A stretch of DNA of 38,956 nucleotides. Origin: Deltaproteobacteria bacterium. Lineage in GTDB: Bacteria; Myxococcota_A; UBA9042. A program made the translations under genes and the position numbers. Under the pieces are notes generated by a model. That model was not told the DNA's origin. It did no database searches and saw nothing but the letters and a program-made list of their open reading frames with translations. The stretch spans positions 1 to 38,956 of the forward strand of contig JACRCU010000218.1 of the NCBI GenBank assembly GCA_016218865.1. Direction: 5' to 3'. Positions 31,837 to 38,956 of this stretch are shown here, in pieces; the stretch's first letter is position 1, and the number at the start of each line of letters is the position of its first letter.

Positions 31837-34359
31837 ATGAAAACCTGCCAAGTTCGCGCTGTTTCGACCCAGGCCCTCTCCTTCTTCCAGTCCATCGCCA
31901 CACTGAGCCGTGCGCCCCGCGTGGTGTTGCTCGCCAGCGCGGCCTACTTCGCCGTGGCCTGCTCGAGCGACACCGGCAGCAGTGCCGCAGCCAAGGACGG
32001 CGGCGGCGACAGCGGCAACCTGGACTCCACCGCCCTGAGCGACTCCTTGGGCGGCAGCAACACCGCCAACGCGAACGGGCCCAGCGTGGTCACCTGCCCC
32101 AAGGCCCTGCCCGCGCCCAAGGCGGCCGGCAGCTGCGACGTCGGCAAGGGCTCGACAACCAAGGTGCTCCGCGGCACGGTCCTGGCCACCGACCACGTCT
32201 ACGTCGGCGGCGAAGTGGTCATCGACGCCAAGGGCGCCATCGCCTGCGCGGCCTGCGACTGCTCCGCGACCGAGGGCTACAGCGGCGCCACCACCTTGCA
32301 GTGCGGCGACGCGGTCATCTCGCCGGCGCTCATCAACAGCCACGACCACATCACCTTTGCGCAGAACGGGCCCAAGGCCCACAGCCAGAAGTACGACCAC
32401 CGCCACGAGTGGCGCAAGGGTGCCAACAGCAAACAGAAAATCACGGTGCCCGGCGCGCCCAACGGCACCACCGAGGAAGTGACCAGCTGGGGCGAGCTGC
32501 GCTTCGTCATCGGCGGCGCGACCTCCACGGTCGGCTCGGGCGGCGTCAACGGCATGCTGCGCAACCTGGACAAGTCCGGGTCGATGCAGGGCAATTTGGG
32601 CAAAACTCCGGTGGACTTCGAGACCTTTCCTCTGGGCGACTCCAGCCCGGATACCAGCAAGCCGCTGCCCACCACCTGCAACTACAAGATCGCGGTCAAC
32701 GACTCGGAAGTGGCGAAGATGACCTCGTTCTTCCCGCACATGAGCGAGGGCGTCGACCAGTCGGCCCACAACGAATTCGACTGCACCGACGGCATCAACG
32801 CCCAGGCCAACTACGAGCGGCCGCAGACCGCGCTGATCCACGCCGTGGGCCTGCGCGCCGCCGACATCTACCTGGCCGCCAAGACCGGCGTGTCGCTGAT
32901 CTGGTCGCCGCGCTCGAACATCGACCTGTACGGCTTTACCGCCAACGTCTCGCTCTTTGCCAACCTGGGCGTGCCGATCGCCCTGGGCACCGACTGGAGC
33001 GCCTCGGGCAGCATGAACATGCTCCGCGAGCTGGCCTGCGCCGACAGCTTCAACCAGAAAAACCTGGGCGGATACTTCACCGATTACCAGCTGTTCATGA
33101 TGGTCACCGGCACCGCTGCCGACGCCGCCAAGATGGGCGACGTGCTCGGGCGCATCGCCGCGGGTCGCCCGGCCGACATCACGATCTTCGCCAGCCACGG
33201 CAAGGCCCCCTATGCCGCGGTGGTGCGGGCCGCCGTGGAAGACGTGGCGCTGGTGCTGCGCGGCGGCGTGGTGCTGCACGGCGACTCGGCCCTGGTCGAC
33301 GCGCTGTCCAGCGACGGCGGCGCCGGCTGCGAACCGCTGAAGGACTGCCTGTCCGGCAAGAAGCTCTGCGCCAAGCGCGAGTTCGGCAAGGACACCGGGG
33401 CGTTGGCCAGCACCATCGGCAGCCCCTACGAGCTGTATTTCTGCGGCGTACCCAAGGGCGAGCCGTCGTGCGTCCCGTCGCGCGCCGGGGTGTTCAGCGG
33501 CGAACCCAGCGCCACCGACAAGGACGGCGACGGCATCGAAGACAGCAAAGACCTGTGCCCCGCGGTGTTTTCGGCGGTCCGCCCGATGGACGGCGGCCAG
33601 CAGATCGACAGCGACGGCGACGGCAAGGGCGACAGCTGCGACGTGTGCCCGCTGACCGCCAACAGCAGCGACTGCAGCAAAGTGACCGTTCCCGTGGATG
33701 TTCCGGACACGACCTCGGGCGGCGACACCCTGGGTGATGGGACAGGGGGCGGCGTTGACGCCGGCAGCAGCGACGTCAAGCCCACGGCGGTCACCATCCC
33801 CGAGCTGAAGAAGCTGGCGGTCGGTTCCGTGGTGGAATTGAAGGGCCTGTGCATCACGGCGATCCGCACCGTGGCCAGCGGCAGCACGGTCTGGGTGCAA
33901 CAGCCCGGCCTGACCAGCGACGGCGGCTACGTGGTCTACAGCAAGTCCGCCGTGGACAACAAGGTCGGCGACATGATCGACGTCATCGGCGCCGTGGGCG
34001 ACTTCAAGGGCCTGCCCGAGCTGCTGACCCCGGCCATCACCGCCAAGGGCGCCTGCAGCGAGGTGATCCTGCCCGTGGCGGTCTCGCCGTCCGACATCGC
34101 CACCGACGGCGCCAAGGTCAAGGCGCTGATGAGCATGCTGGTCGAAGTGAGCGACGTGACCGTGACCGCGGCCGCCGCCACCGCCAAAGACGACTTCTTC
34201 GTCACCGGCGACCTGCGCATCTCGCCGTTCGTGTACGCCTTCGACGGCACCAAGTATCCGGTGGGGACCCAGTGGAAGAGCATCCGCGGCGTCCTGGATT
34301 GGTACACCGACCACAGCAAGATCAATCCGCTGTCGGCCGCGGACCTGGTCGAGCCCTGA
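31837..34359 (+). CDS. Multidomain amidohydrolase lipoprotein with thrombospondin type-3 repeats and an OB-like domain
   Basis: An 840-residue lipoprotein; the lipobox-like FAVAC ends at Cys 42, followed by a Ser/Gly/Asp linker. About 100-510 is an amidohydrolase (metal-dependent hydrolase) domain. It has NSHDHITF (H-x-H), FPHMSEG, LIHAVGL and ALGTDWSASGS, giving the expected His/Asp metal ligands. About 565-620 are Ca-binding thrombospondin type-3 repeats (DKDGDGIEDSKDLCP, DSDGDGKGDSCDVCP). A linker precedes a C-terminal OB-like domain (ELKGLCITAIRTVASGSTVWVQQPG...GDMIDVIGAVGDFKGLPELL). An exported, surface-anchored enzyme of this architecture is unusual. No ribosome-binding site is evident before ATG 31837. 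Confidence 0.85.
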   Translation: MKTCQVRAVSTQALSFFQSIATLSRAPRVVLLASAAYFAVACSSDTGSSAAAKDGGGDSGNLDSTALSDSLGGSNTANANGPSVVTCPKALPAPKAAGSCDVGKGSTTKVLRGTVLATDHVYVGGEVVIDAKGAIACAACDCSATEGYSGATTLQCGDAVISPALINSHDHITFAQNGPKAHSQKYDHRHEWRKGANSKQKITVPGAPNGTTEEVTSWGELRFVIGGATSTVGSGGVNGMLRNLDKSGSMQGNLGKTPVDFETFPLGDSSPDTSKPLPTTCNYKIAVNDSEVAKMTSFFPHMSEGVDQSAHNEFDCTDGINAQANYERPQTALIHAVGLRAADIYLAAKTGVSLIWSPRSNIDLYGFTANVSLFANLGVPIALGTDWSASGSMNMLRELACADSFNQKNLGGYFTDYQLFMMVTGTAADAAKMGDVLGRIAAGRPADITIFASHGKAPYAAVVRAAVEDVALVLRGGVVLHGDSALVDALSSDGGAGCEPLKDCLSGKKLCAKREFGKDTGALASTIGSPYELYFCGVPKGEPSCVPSRAGVFSGEPSATDKDGDGIEDSKDLCPAVFSAVRPMDGGQQIDSDGDGKGDSCDVCPLTANSSDCSKVTVPVDVPDTTSGGDTLGDGTGGGVDAGSSDVKPTAVTIPELKKLAVGSVVELKGLCITAIRTVASGSTVWVQQPGLTSDGGYVVYSKSAVDNKVGDMIDVIGAVGDFKGLPELLTPAITAKGACSEVILPVAVSPSDIATDGAKVKALMSMLVEVSDVTVTAAAATAKDDFFVTGDLRISPFVYAFDGTKYPVGTQWKSIRGVLDWYTDHSKINPLSAADLVEP

Positions 34360-34370
34360 CGGCGGGGGGG

Positions 34371-34397
34371 GTCAGGTATTGACACTTGACACCTTTT
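34371..34397. repeat. Dispersed inverted repeat, copy after the amidohydrolase gene
   Basis: GTCAGGTATTGACACTTGAC and the following ACCTTTT match the repeat core at 19915 and the reverse complement of the copy at 20183-20212. It follows a run of eight G (34364-34371). The rest of the gap to 34570 shows no supported feature. Confidence 0.6.
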
Positions 34398-34570
34398 GGC
34401 ACGCGGACAGGGTCCTGCGCCCGCCGCCGACCGCGCTCGAGCCAGCTAAGCCTGTGATTCTACCTGCCTCTCTCAACGTTCTCGCCTTGACCCACCGTGG
34501 GCGCCCGGCACGGGACAGCGCCGCGCGCCGCTGGGCAACCGCCCCGGTGGTGTGATACAGCGCAGCACGC

Positions 34571-35851
34571 ATGACGACACCCCTGCCATCGCCGAGACAC
34601 CCCGTGGTTGCGCGCCTGCGCTTTGACCGCCACGAGCTGGCCGGCGCGTTCGGCGATGTCGGCACGGACCTGCCGCTGCTCATGGCGCTCATTGCCACCT
34701 GCGGCCTGGACGCCGCCAGCGTGTGCATCGCCTTTGGTGTACTGCAGATCGCCACCGGCGTGGTCTACGGGCTGCCGATGCCGGTGCAGCCGCTCAAGGC
34801 CATGGCGGCCATCATGCTGGCGCAGCGTCTGTCGGCCGGCACGCTCGCGGGCGGCGGCCTGGTCATCGGCGTAGTGATGTTGCTGCTGGCGGTGAGCGGC
34901 GGTCTGGATTGGCTGGCCCGGGTGGTGCCCAGGGCGGTGGTGCGCGGCATGCAGCTGGGCCTGGGCATCACGCTGGCGACCTTGGCGCTCAAGCAGTACG
35001 CCGGTTCCGACGGCGCCAGCGGCTACGTCATCGCCGGCATCGCGACCGTGGTGCTGATCCTGTTTCGCCGGCAAAAGCGCGTGCCGGCGCCTCTCGTGGT
35101 CATGGGGCTGGGGGCGCTGTATGCCGTTGCCGTCAAACTCGACCTGACCGCCTTTGCCGGGGCGCACCTGCAATTGCACTTGCCCAGGCTGCAGGTTCCG
35201 ACCCAGCACGAGCTCTGGCAGGGCGCGGTGCTGCTGGCCCTGCCGCAAATCCCTCTGTCGCTTGGCAATTCTGTGATTGCGACCAGCCAGACCTCGTACG
35301 ACCTGTTCCCGGACCGCGGCGTGCCGGTGCGCAAGATCGGCCTGACGTACGGCCTGCTGAACCTGATTGCTCCCTGGTTCGGTGGAGTTCCGGTGTGCCA
35401 CGGCTGCGGCGGCCTGGTGGGCTTCTACGGCTTCGGCGCCCGCACCGGCGGCGCGGCAGTGCTCTACGGCGCCATGTACCTGGTGCTGGGTCTAGTGTTT
35501 TCGCCGTGGTTCTCGATTCTTACCCAGTCCTTCCCCATGCCGGTGCTGGGCGTGGTGCTGCTGTTCGAGGCGGTGGCGCTGATGACGCTGATTCGCGACG
35601 TGGCCAACCAGCCGACCGCGCTGTGGATTGCCCTGCTGGTGGCGGCAGCGGTGGTCGGGCTGCCCTACGGCTACGTGGTGGGGATGGTGGCGGGCTCGGC
35701 GGTGGCGTGGGCCGCGCAGCGCGGCTGGATCGGCGTGCCGGCGCTGGACAACCCGGCGAGTCAAATCGGCAAGTCTGACGAATCGACCCGCCAGTCCAGC
35801 CCGGCGATCCGCCCGCCCTCGGCGGAGAACACAGCCGAAAGGGACGGATAG
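34571..35851 (+). CDS. Putative sulfate/molybdate transporter (MOT1/SulP-like)
   Basis: A 426-residue polytopic membrane protein of the MOT1-type molybdate/sulfate transporter family. It has the two family signatures: GAFGDVGTDLPLLMALI (about 26-42) with PMPVQPLKAMAAIML (about 69-83), and GGVPVCHGCGGLVGFYGFGARTGG (about 273-296). No STAS domain follows; the C-terminal 40 residues are hydrophilic. It lies tail to tail with a molybdopterin-enzyme operon, so uptake of molybdate for the cofactor is a reasonable inference. Substrate preference cannot be read from the sequence. Confidence 0.88.
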   Translation: MTTPLPSPRHPVVARLRFDRHELAGAFGDVGTDLPLLMALIATCGLDAASVCIAFGVLQIATGVVYGLPMPVQPLKAMAAIMLAQRLSAGTLAGGGLVIGVVMLLLAVSGGLDWLARVVPRAVVRGMQLGLGITLATLALKQYAGSDGASGYVIAGIATVVLILFRRQKRVPAPLVVMGLGALYAVAVKLDLTAFAGAHLQLHLPRLQVPTQHELWQGAVLLALPQIPLSLGNSVIATSQTSYDLFPDRGVPVRKIGLTYGLLNLIAPWFGGVPVCHGCGGLVGFYGFGARTGGAAVLYGAMYLVLGLVFSPWFSILTQSFPMPVLGVVLLFEAVALMTLIRDVANQPTALWIALLVAAAVVGLPYGYVVGMVAGSAVAWAAQRGWIGVPALDNPASQIGKSDESTRQSSPAIRPPSAENTAERDG

Positions 35852-35881
35852 CCGGACGGACGGCAGCCGTGGGGGCTGCGG

Positions 35882-36223
35882 TCAGTCGACGCCGCGCTCG
35901 ATCTGGACGCGGGCCCAGCTCCAGGCGGCGACCGTGCGCGGGAAGCCGAGGGTGTTCATCGCCAGCAGCACCGCCTGCTCGATTTCCTCCGGCGTGGCGC
36001 CGTGCTGCATAGCGCGCCGGACGTGACTCCGCACCGCGGACTCCAGGCCGGCGCCCACCGACAACCCGACCTTGATCAACTCGCAGGTCTTGCGGTCCAG
36101 CGGCCCGACCGCGTCGACCGCCTTGGCGACCTGCTCGTGGGCCTCGCCCAGCTCGGGGTACTTCTGGATGAACTGCAGGTACGTCCCAGGCAGTTTGCCC
36201 GGTTTGGGCTCGGTGTTCGCCAT
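35882..36223 (-). CDS. Carboxymuconolactone decarboxylase (AhpD-like) family protein, lacking CxxC
   Basis: A 113-residue all-helical protein of the CMD/AhpD superfamily (LDRKTCELIKVGLSVGAGLESAVRSHVRRAMQHGATPEEIEQAVLLAMNTLGFP). The characteristic position of the AhpD CxxCxxH redox motif reads ESAVRSH, so the thiols are missing and only the His is kept. Peroxidase-type activity is therefore unlikely. GGGAG lies 5 bp before the ATG. It is the third gene after the molybdopterin oxidoreductase and ferredoxin, 21 bp downstream. Its role there is unknown. Confidence 0.88.
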   Translation of the reverse strand: MANTEPKPGKLPGTYLQFIQKYPELGEAHEQVAKAVDAVGPLDRKTCELIKVGLSVGAGLESAVRSHVRRAMQHGATPEEIEQAVLLAMNTLGFPRTVAAWSWARVQIERGVD

Positions 36224-36244
36224 GGCAACTCCCAGCAGCGTCGA

Positions 36245-36850
36245 CTAGAACCGCTTGTTCGAGAAGCGGATCGACGGGTTGGTCTTGGTCGGATCGGCGA
36301 TGTCCGGCGCCGAGCCGATCACCTTGGTGGCCTCGCCAAACCCGCCGCCGTCGATGTCGCTCAGGGGCACAAAGTGCAGGGCGTTCGACGAGCAGCTGAG
36401 CACACAGGCCGGAATGCGCTTTTGGGCCGGCAAGGTGGCCGAGGTCAAGCGGTGCAGACAACCCGTGCACTTGTCCATCGTCATGGTGTCCACATCGAAC
36501 TGCGGCGCCCCGTACGGGCAGGCCGCCTCGCAGCGCCGGCAGCCCAGGCAGTCCACGCCGTTGACCGGGTCCTCGGCCTTGGACGGCTTGATGTAGACCA
36601 CTCCGGTGGTGGGGTCCTTGGCATAGCGCTGCACCGGACAGGCGTTGAGGCACGCCGGCACCTCGCAGTGGTTGCACGCCAGCGACAGGAAGCGCCGGAA
36701 CGGCTTGTTCTGCGGGGTGGTGCCTTCGGTGACGATCACCGCGCGGCGGCGAATCTTGGGCTTGCTGTTGTATTCCTGGTTGCACGCGCCCTCGCAAGCG
36801 CGGCAGCCGATGCAGTTGGCAAGGTTGACGTGAAATCCATACTGCGGCAT
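36245..36850 (-). CDS. DmsB/PhsB-like ferredoxin subunit with four [4Fe-4S] clusters
   Basis: A 201-residue electron-transfer subunit. Its four Cys clusters are CIGCRACEGAC (about 13-23), CNHCEVPACLNACP (about 58-71), CLGCRRCEAACP (about 99-110) and CTGCLHR plus CVLSC (about 126-155). This is the canonical arrangement in the B subunits of molybdopterin oxidoreductases (DmsB, PhsB, NrfC type). It passes electrons between the quinone pool and the molybdopterin subunit. GGAGG precedes the ATG, 15 bp after the catalytic gene. The membrane anchor (C subunit) is absent downstream. Confidence 0.93.
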   Translation of the reverse strand: MPQYGFHVNLANCIGCRACEGACNQEYNSKPKIRRRAVIVTEGTTPQNKPFRRFLSLACNHCEVPACLNACPVQRYAKDPTTGVVYIKPSKAEDPVNGVDCLGCRRCEAACPYGAPQFDVDTMTMDKCTGCLHRLTSATLPAQKRIPACVLSCSSNALHFVPLSDIDGGGFGEATKVIGSAPDIADPTKTNPSIRFSNKRF

Positions 36851-36865
36851 GGCTGACCTCCTGCG

Positions 36866-38956
36866 CTAGGCGACCTTGAAGATGCGGCAGCCGGCTTCTT
36901 TGTGCACGGCTTGGCCAGAGTGGAGTTCGGCCCGCCCCTTGAGCAGCCAGCCGTCGTGAACGCCCTTGCCCTTGGCGATGCGCCCCAGGGCCCAGTGGCC
37001 AAAGCCGCGCACCCAGCCGACGCACTCCTTGTGGATGCCCGTCGAAATGTGGGCGCGCGCTTCGATGAGGCCATTCTCGGTCTCGACCATCACGCGATCC
37101 GCCTCGCCAATGCCCAGCGGTGTCGCCACATCCGGGTGGATGACGCAGCGGTTTTCGCCGCGCATGCCCATGAGCCAGGGGTTGTTGAAGGTGCGGGTGT
37201 GGGTGTGCTCGACCTCTTTCCAAGACAGGAAGTAGAGCGGGTAGGCGGGCGTCGGTTTGTCCAAGGGCTCGGTAAAGACGGGCAGCGGCAGGTACTCCAC
37301 CTTGCCGCTGACATCGATGCCGGCGGGCTTGACCGCACCGGTGTAGGCGTTGTTCAAGACCGGATCCCAGAACTGGCCGTAGCGACTGGTCGTTTTGAAG
37401 CCGACTTCGCATGACGTGCCGTCCGGCAGCGAGTACACGCCCGCGGTGTAGATGACCTTGCTGTTGTCGGTGACGATGCCGACCGCCGACGCGCCGTCCA
37501 TCACCGTGTATTTTACCTCGCTGCCGACCGTGTACTTCTTCAACGTGTGGGTGGCCGCGGCGTAGGTGAGCTTGGCCGCCGTTTGGCCAAAGGCGGTCAA
37601 CCCGGTCGCATCGCTCCAGTAGCCCTTGGCCTTGAGCTCGTCCCATGTCAGGGGGTTGGCGAAGGCCTTGCCGCCGTTGCCGGTCTTCATGAAGCGATCC
37701 CACTCCTCCTTGTTGAAGTTCTCGTCGATGTCGTTGACGCCGGGCTGGTCCTTGAAGCCCTTGAACCCCATGGCCTGCCCGAGATCCAGGAAGAACTGGG
37801 CCTCGCTGCGGCCGCCGATCCAGCTCTGCACCACCGGCTGGCGCAGGCCGACCGAGCGCTGGCTGACCCAGGCGGCGTTGAAGTCGAAGCGCTCCAGGAA
37901 GTTCGATCCCGGACTGACCAGGTCCGCCATCAGCGCCGTCTCGGACAAGTGGGTGTCCACGCACAGGATGAAGTCCATCTTGTTCAGCGCGTTGGCCACC
38001 TTCTGGGTGTTCGGCGTGCTCATCAGCAGGTTCTGGAACACGATCACACAGGACTTGATCGGATAGTCGTTCCCCAGAAAGTCCTTCTGGTTGATCATGC
38101 AGTCGATCGTCTCGACGTAGATGCCCGAGCCGTGACTGTACAAGTACTTCTTGGCAAAGGTCTTCTTGCTGCCGTCGGGCTGGGGAATGCCGACGTCGTC
38201 GCGCCCGTCCAGGCGCCACTTGTCCTTGGCCGGCCAGCCAAAGCCCGACGCCGGGCGCCGCCCCGGACCGGCCCGCTTGGTGAAGATCAGGGACCCGGGC
38301 TTGTCGACCGCGCCGAGCAGCAGCGCCAGCGCGACGATGGCGCGCCCGCCTTGGGTCGCATTGGTGTGGTGCCCTGGCCCGCTCCACGAGTCGATGAGGA
38401 TCTTCTTGCCCGCGGTGTAGGCGGTCTCGAGCTTGATCGCAAGCGCGTCGATCTCCGCCGCGGGAATGCCGCAGATCTTCTCGGCCCACGCCGAGTCCTT
38501 GACGACCTTGTCGTAGGTCTGGCCATTCAAGAACTTGGCGTACTCGTCGAAGCCCAGGGTGTACTTGGCCACGTAGGTGGCGTCGTACTTGCCCGAAGCG
38601 ATGATGTGCCGCGCCAGCGCCATCGCCAACGCCCCGTCGGTGCCCGGTCGGGGGGCCACCCACTGGTCGGCCTTGCTCGCGGTGGTGTTGAACACCGGGT
38701 CGACGTAGATGAATTCCCGTCCCGGCTTGGCCATGCCCCGCTGGAACACAGCCGCCAGGTGAATCCACTTGATGGCCGACAGGAAGTTCCAGCCCCAGAC
38801 GAACAACAGCTCGGCGCTCTCGAAGTCGACCAGCGGCCGCTCGTCGCCGATGACACTCTTGAACGTGGACTTGCGCGAGGTATCGCACAGGTTCGCGTGA
38901 TTCGAGTAGTTGGGGGTGCCGTAAGCGTCGGTGAAGTCCTGTTGGATGTGCGTGAA
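36866..38956 (-). CDS. Molybdopterin-dependent oxidoreductase catalytic subunit (5' end outside window)
   Basis: The last 696 codons of a DMSO-reductase-superfamily catalytic subunit; the N-terminus, including any [4Fe-4S] site, TAT signal and the Mo ligand, lies beyond the window. Visible features are GTPNYSNHANLCDTSRK (the pterin-proximal conserved stretch), FVWGWNF, PVFNTTASKADQWVAPRPGTDGALAMALARHI (typical molybdopterin-domain motif P-T...AD.w...PGTD.ALA.A), HLSETALMADLVSPGSNFLER, and the C-terminal pterin-binding region from NNPWLMGMRGENRCVIHP onwards. Context with a DmsB-type ferredoxin points to a PhsA/PsrA-like respiratory reductase. The substrate (sulfur or selenium or arsenic oxyanion, DMSO) cannot be decided. 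Confidence 0.9.
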   Translation of the reverse strand, partial: FTHIQQDFTDAYGTPNYSNHANLCDTSRKSTFKSVIGDERPLVDFESAELLFVWGWNFLSAIKWIHLAAVFQRGMAKPGREFIYVDPVFNTTASKADQWVAPRPGTDGALAMALARHIIASGKYDATYVAKYTLGFDEYAKFLNGQTYDKVVKDSAWAEKICGIPAAEIDALAIKLETAYTAGKKILIDSWSGPGHHTNATQGGRAIVALALLLGAVDKPGSLIFTKRAGPGRRPASGFGWPAKDKWRLDGRDDVGIPQPDGSKKTFAKKYLYSHGSGIYVETIDCMINQKDFLGNDYPIKSCVIVFQNLLMSTPNTQKVANALNKMDFILCVDTHLSETALMADLVSPGSNFLERFDFNAAWVSQRSVGLRQPVVQSWIGGRSEAQFFLDLGQAMGFKGFKDQPGVNDIDENFNKEEWDRFMKTGNGGKAFANPLTWDELKAKGYWSDATGLTAFGQTAAKLTYAAATHTLKKYTVGSEVKYTVMDGASAVGIVTDNSKVIYTAGVYSLPDGTSCEVGFKTTSRYGQFWDPVLNNAYTGAVKPAGIDVSGKVEYLPLPVFTEPLDKPTPAYPLYFLSWKEVEHTHTRTFNNPWLMGMRGENRCVIHPDVATPLGIGEADRVMVETENGLIEARAHISTGIHKECVGWVRGFGHWALGRIAKGKGVHDGWLLKGRAELHSGQAVHKEAGCRIFKVA

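Noticed and set aside
35520-38888. Minus-strand frame of 1122 codons over the molybdopterin operon
   Set aside because: It overlaps four clearly recognisable genes in another frame, and its composition is Arg/Gly/Ala-rich without motifs.
1-38956. CRISPR arrays, tRNA, rRNA genes and intact insertion sequences
   Set aside because: No regularly spaced direct repeats, no tRNA-like CCA-ended cloverleaf and no transposase frame were recognised on either strand.

Overview
The window is about 39 kb of very GC-rich DNA with high third-position GC. Several features point to a Myxococcota or deltaproteobacterial-type organism. It has many secreted lipoproteins with Asp/Ala/Pro-rich linkers, ASH-like 'choice-of-anchor D' domains, Cys-rich CDDGNxCTxDxC repeats and thrombospondin type-3 repeats. 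It also has a myxobacterial-style retron and an Ehr-type (energy-converting-hydrogenase-related) complex. No rRNA, tRNA or CRISPR array was seen.

Layout. 1-1.1 kb: end of a tandem cNMP-binding protein overlapping a pseudopilin-like gene. 1.4-4.9 kb: a fatty-acid-hydroxylase-type membrane enzyme, the first of three paralogous lipoproteins, and an NDH-2-type NADH dehydrogenase. 5.1-7.4 kb: a retron (promoter, msr-msd RNA with a perfect 16-bp a1/a2 repeat, reverse transcriptase) next to a 201-bp MITE-like element. 7.4-12.1 kb: a Cys-rich lipoprotein, a putative self-regulated helical protein and the second lipoprotein paralogue. 12.4-19.7 kb: a six-gene, mostly overlapping operon for a Hyf/complex-I-like complex whose large subunit lacks the NiFe-binding cysteines (Ehr type). 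20.2-23.6 kb: the third lipoprotein paralogue and another lipoprotein. 23.7-24.6 kb: a TacA/TacT-like toxin-antitoxin pair with an operator. 24.8-29.2 kb: a PDZ/thioredoxin-like exported protein, then a two-gene redox operon. Its first gene appears to be a selenoprotein: a signal peptide, a CxxU motif, a beta-barrel and a C-terminal thioredoxin domain in one frame interrupted by a single TGA followed by a SECIS-like hairpin. 29.3-34.4 kb: a Uma2 nuclease-like protein, a hydrolase plus enoyl-CoA hydratase pair, and a multidomain amidohydrolase lipoprotein. 34.5-39 kb: a molybdate/sulfate-type transporter facing a three-gene operon of molybdopterin oxidoreductase (runs off the window), four-cluster ferredoxin and carboxymuconolactone-decarboxylase-like protein.

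A dispersed intergenic repeat built on GTGTCAGGTATTGACAC-type inverted repeats occurs at 7.2-7.4, 12.4, 19.9, 20.2 and 34.4 kb. It even supplies the last codons of the Ehr small subunit. The three lipoprotein paralogues share a promoter-like upstream block. The strongest leads are the putative selenoprotein operon and the complete retron locus. The Ehr complex is known as a family but its redox partner is unknown.
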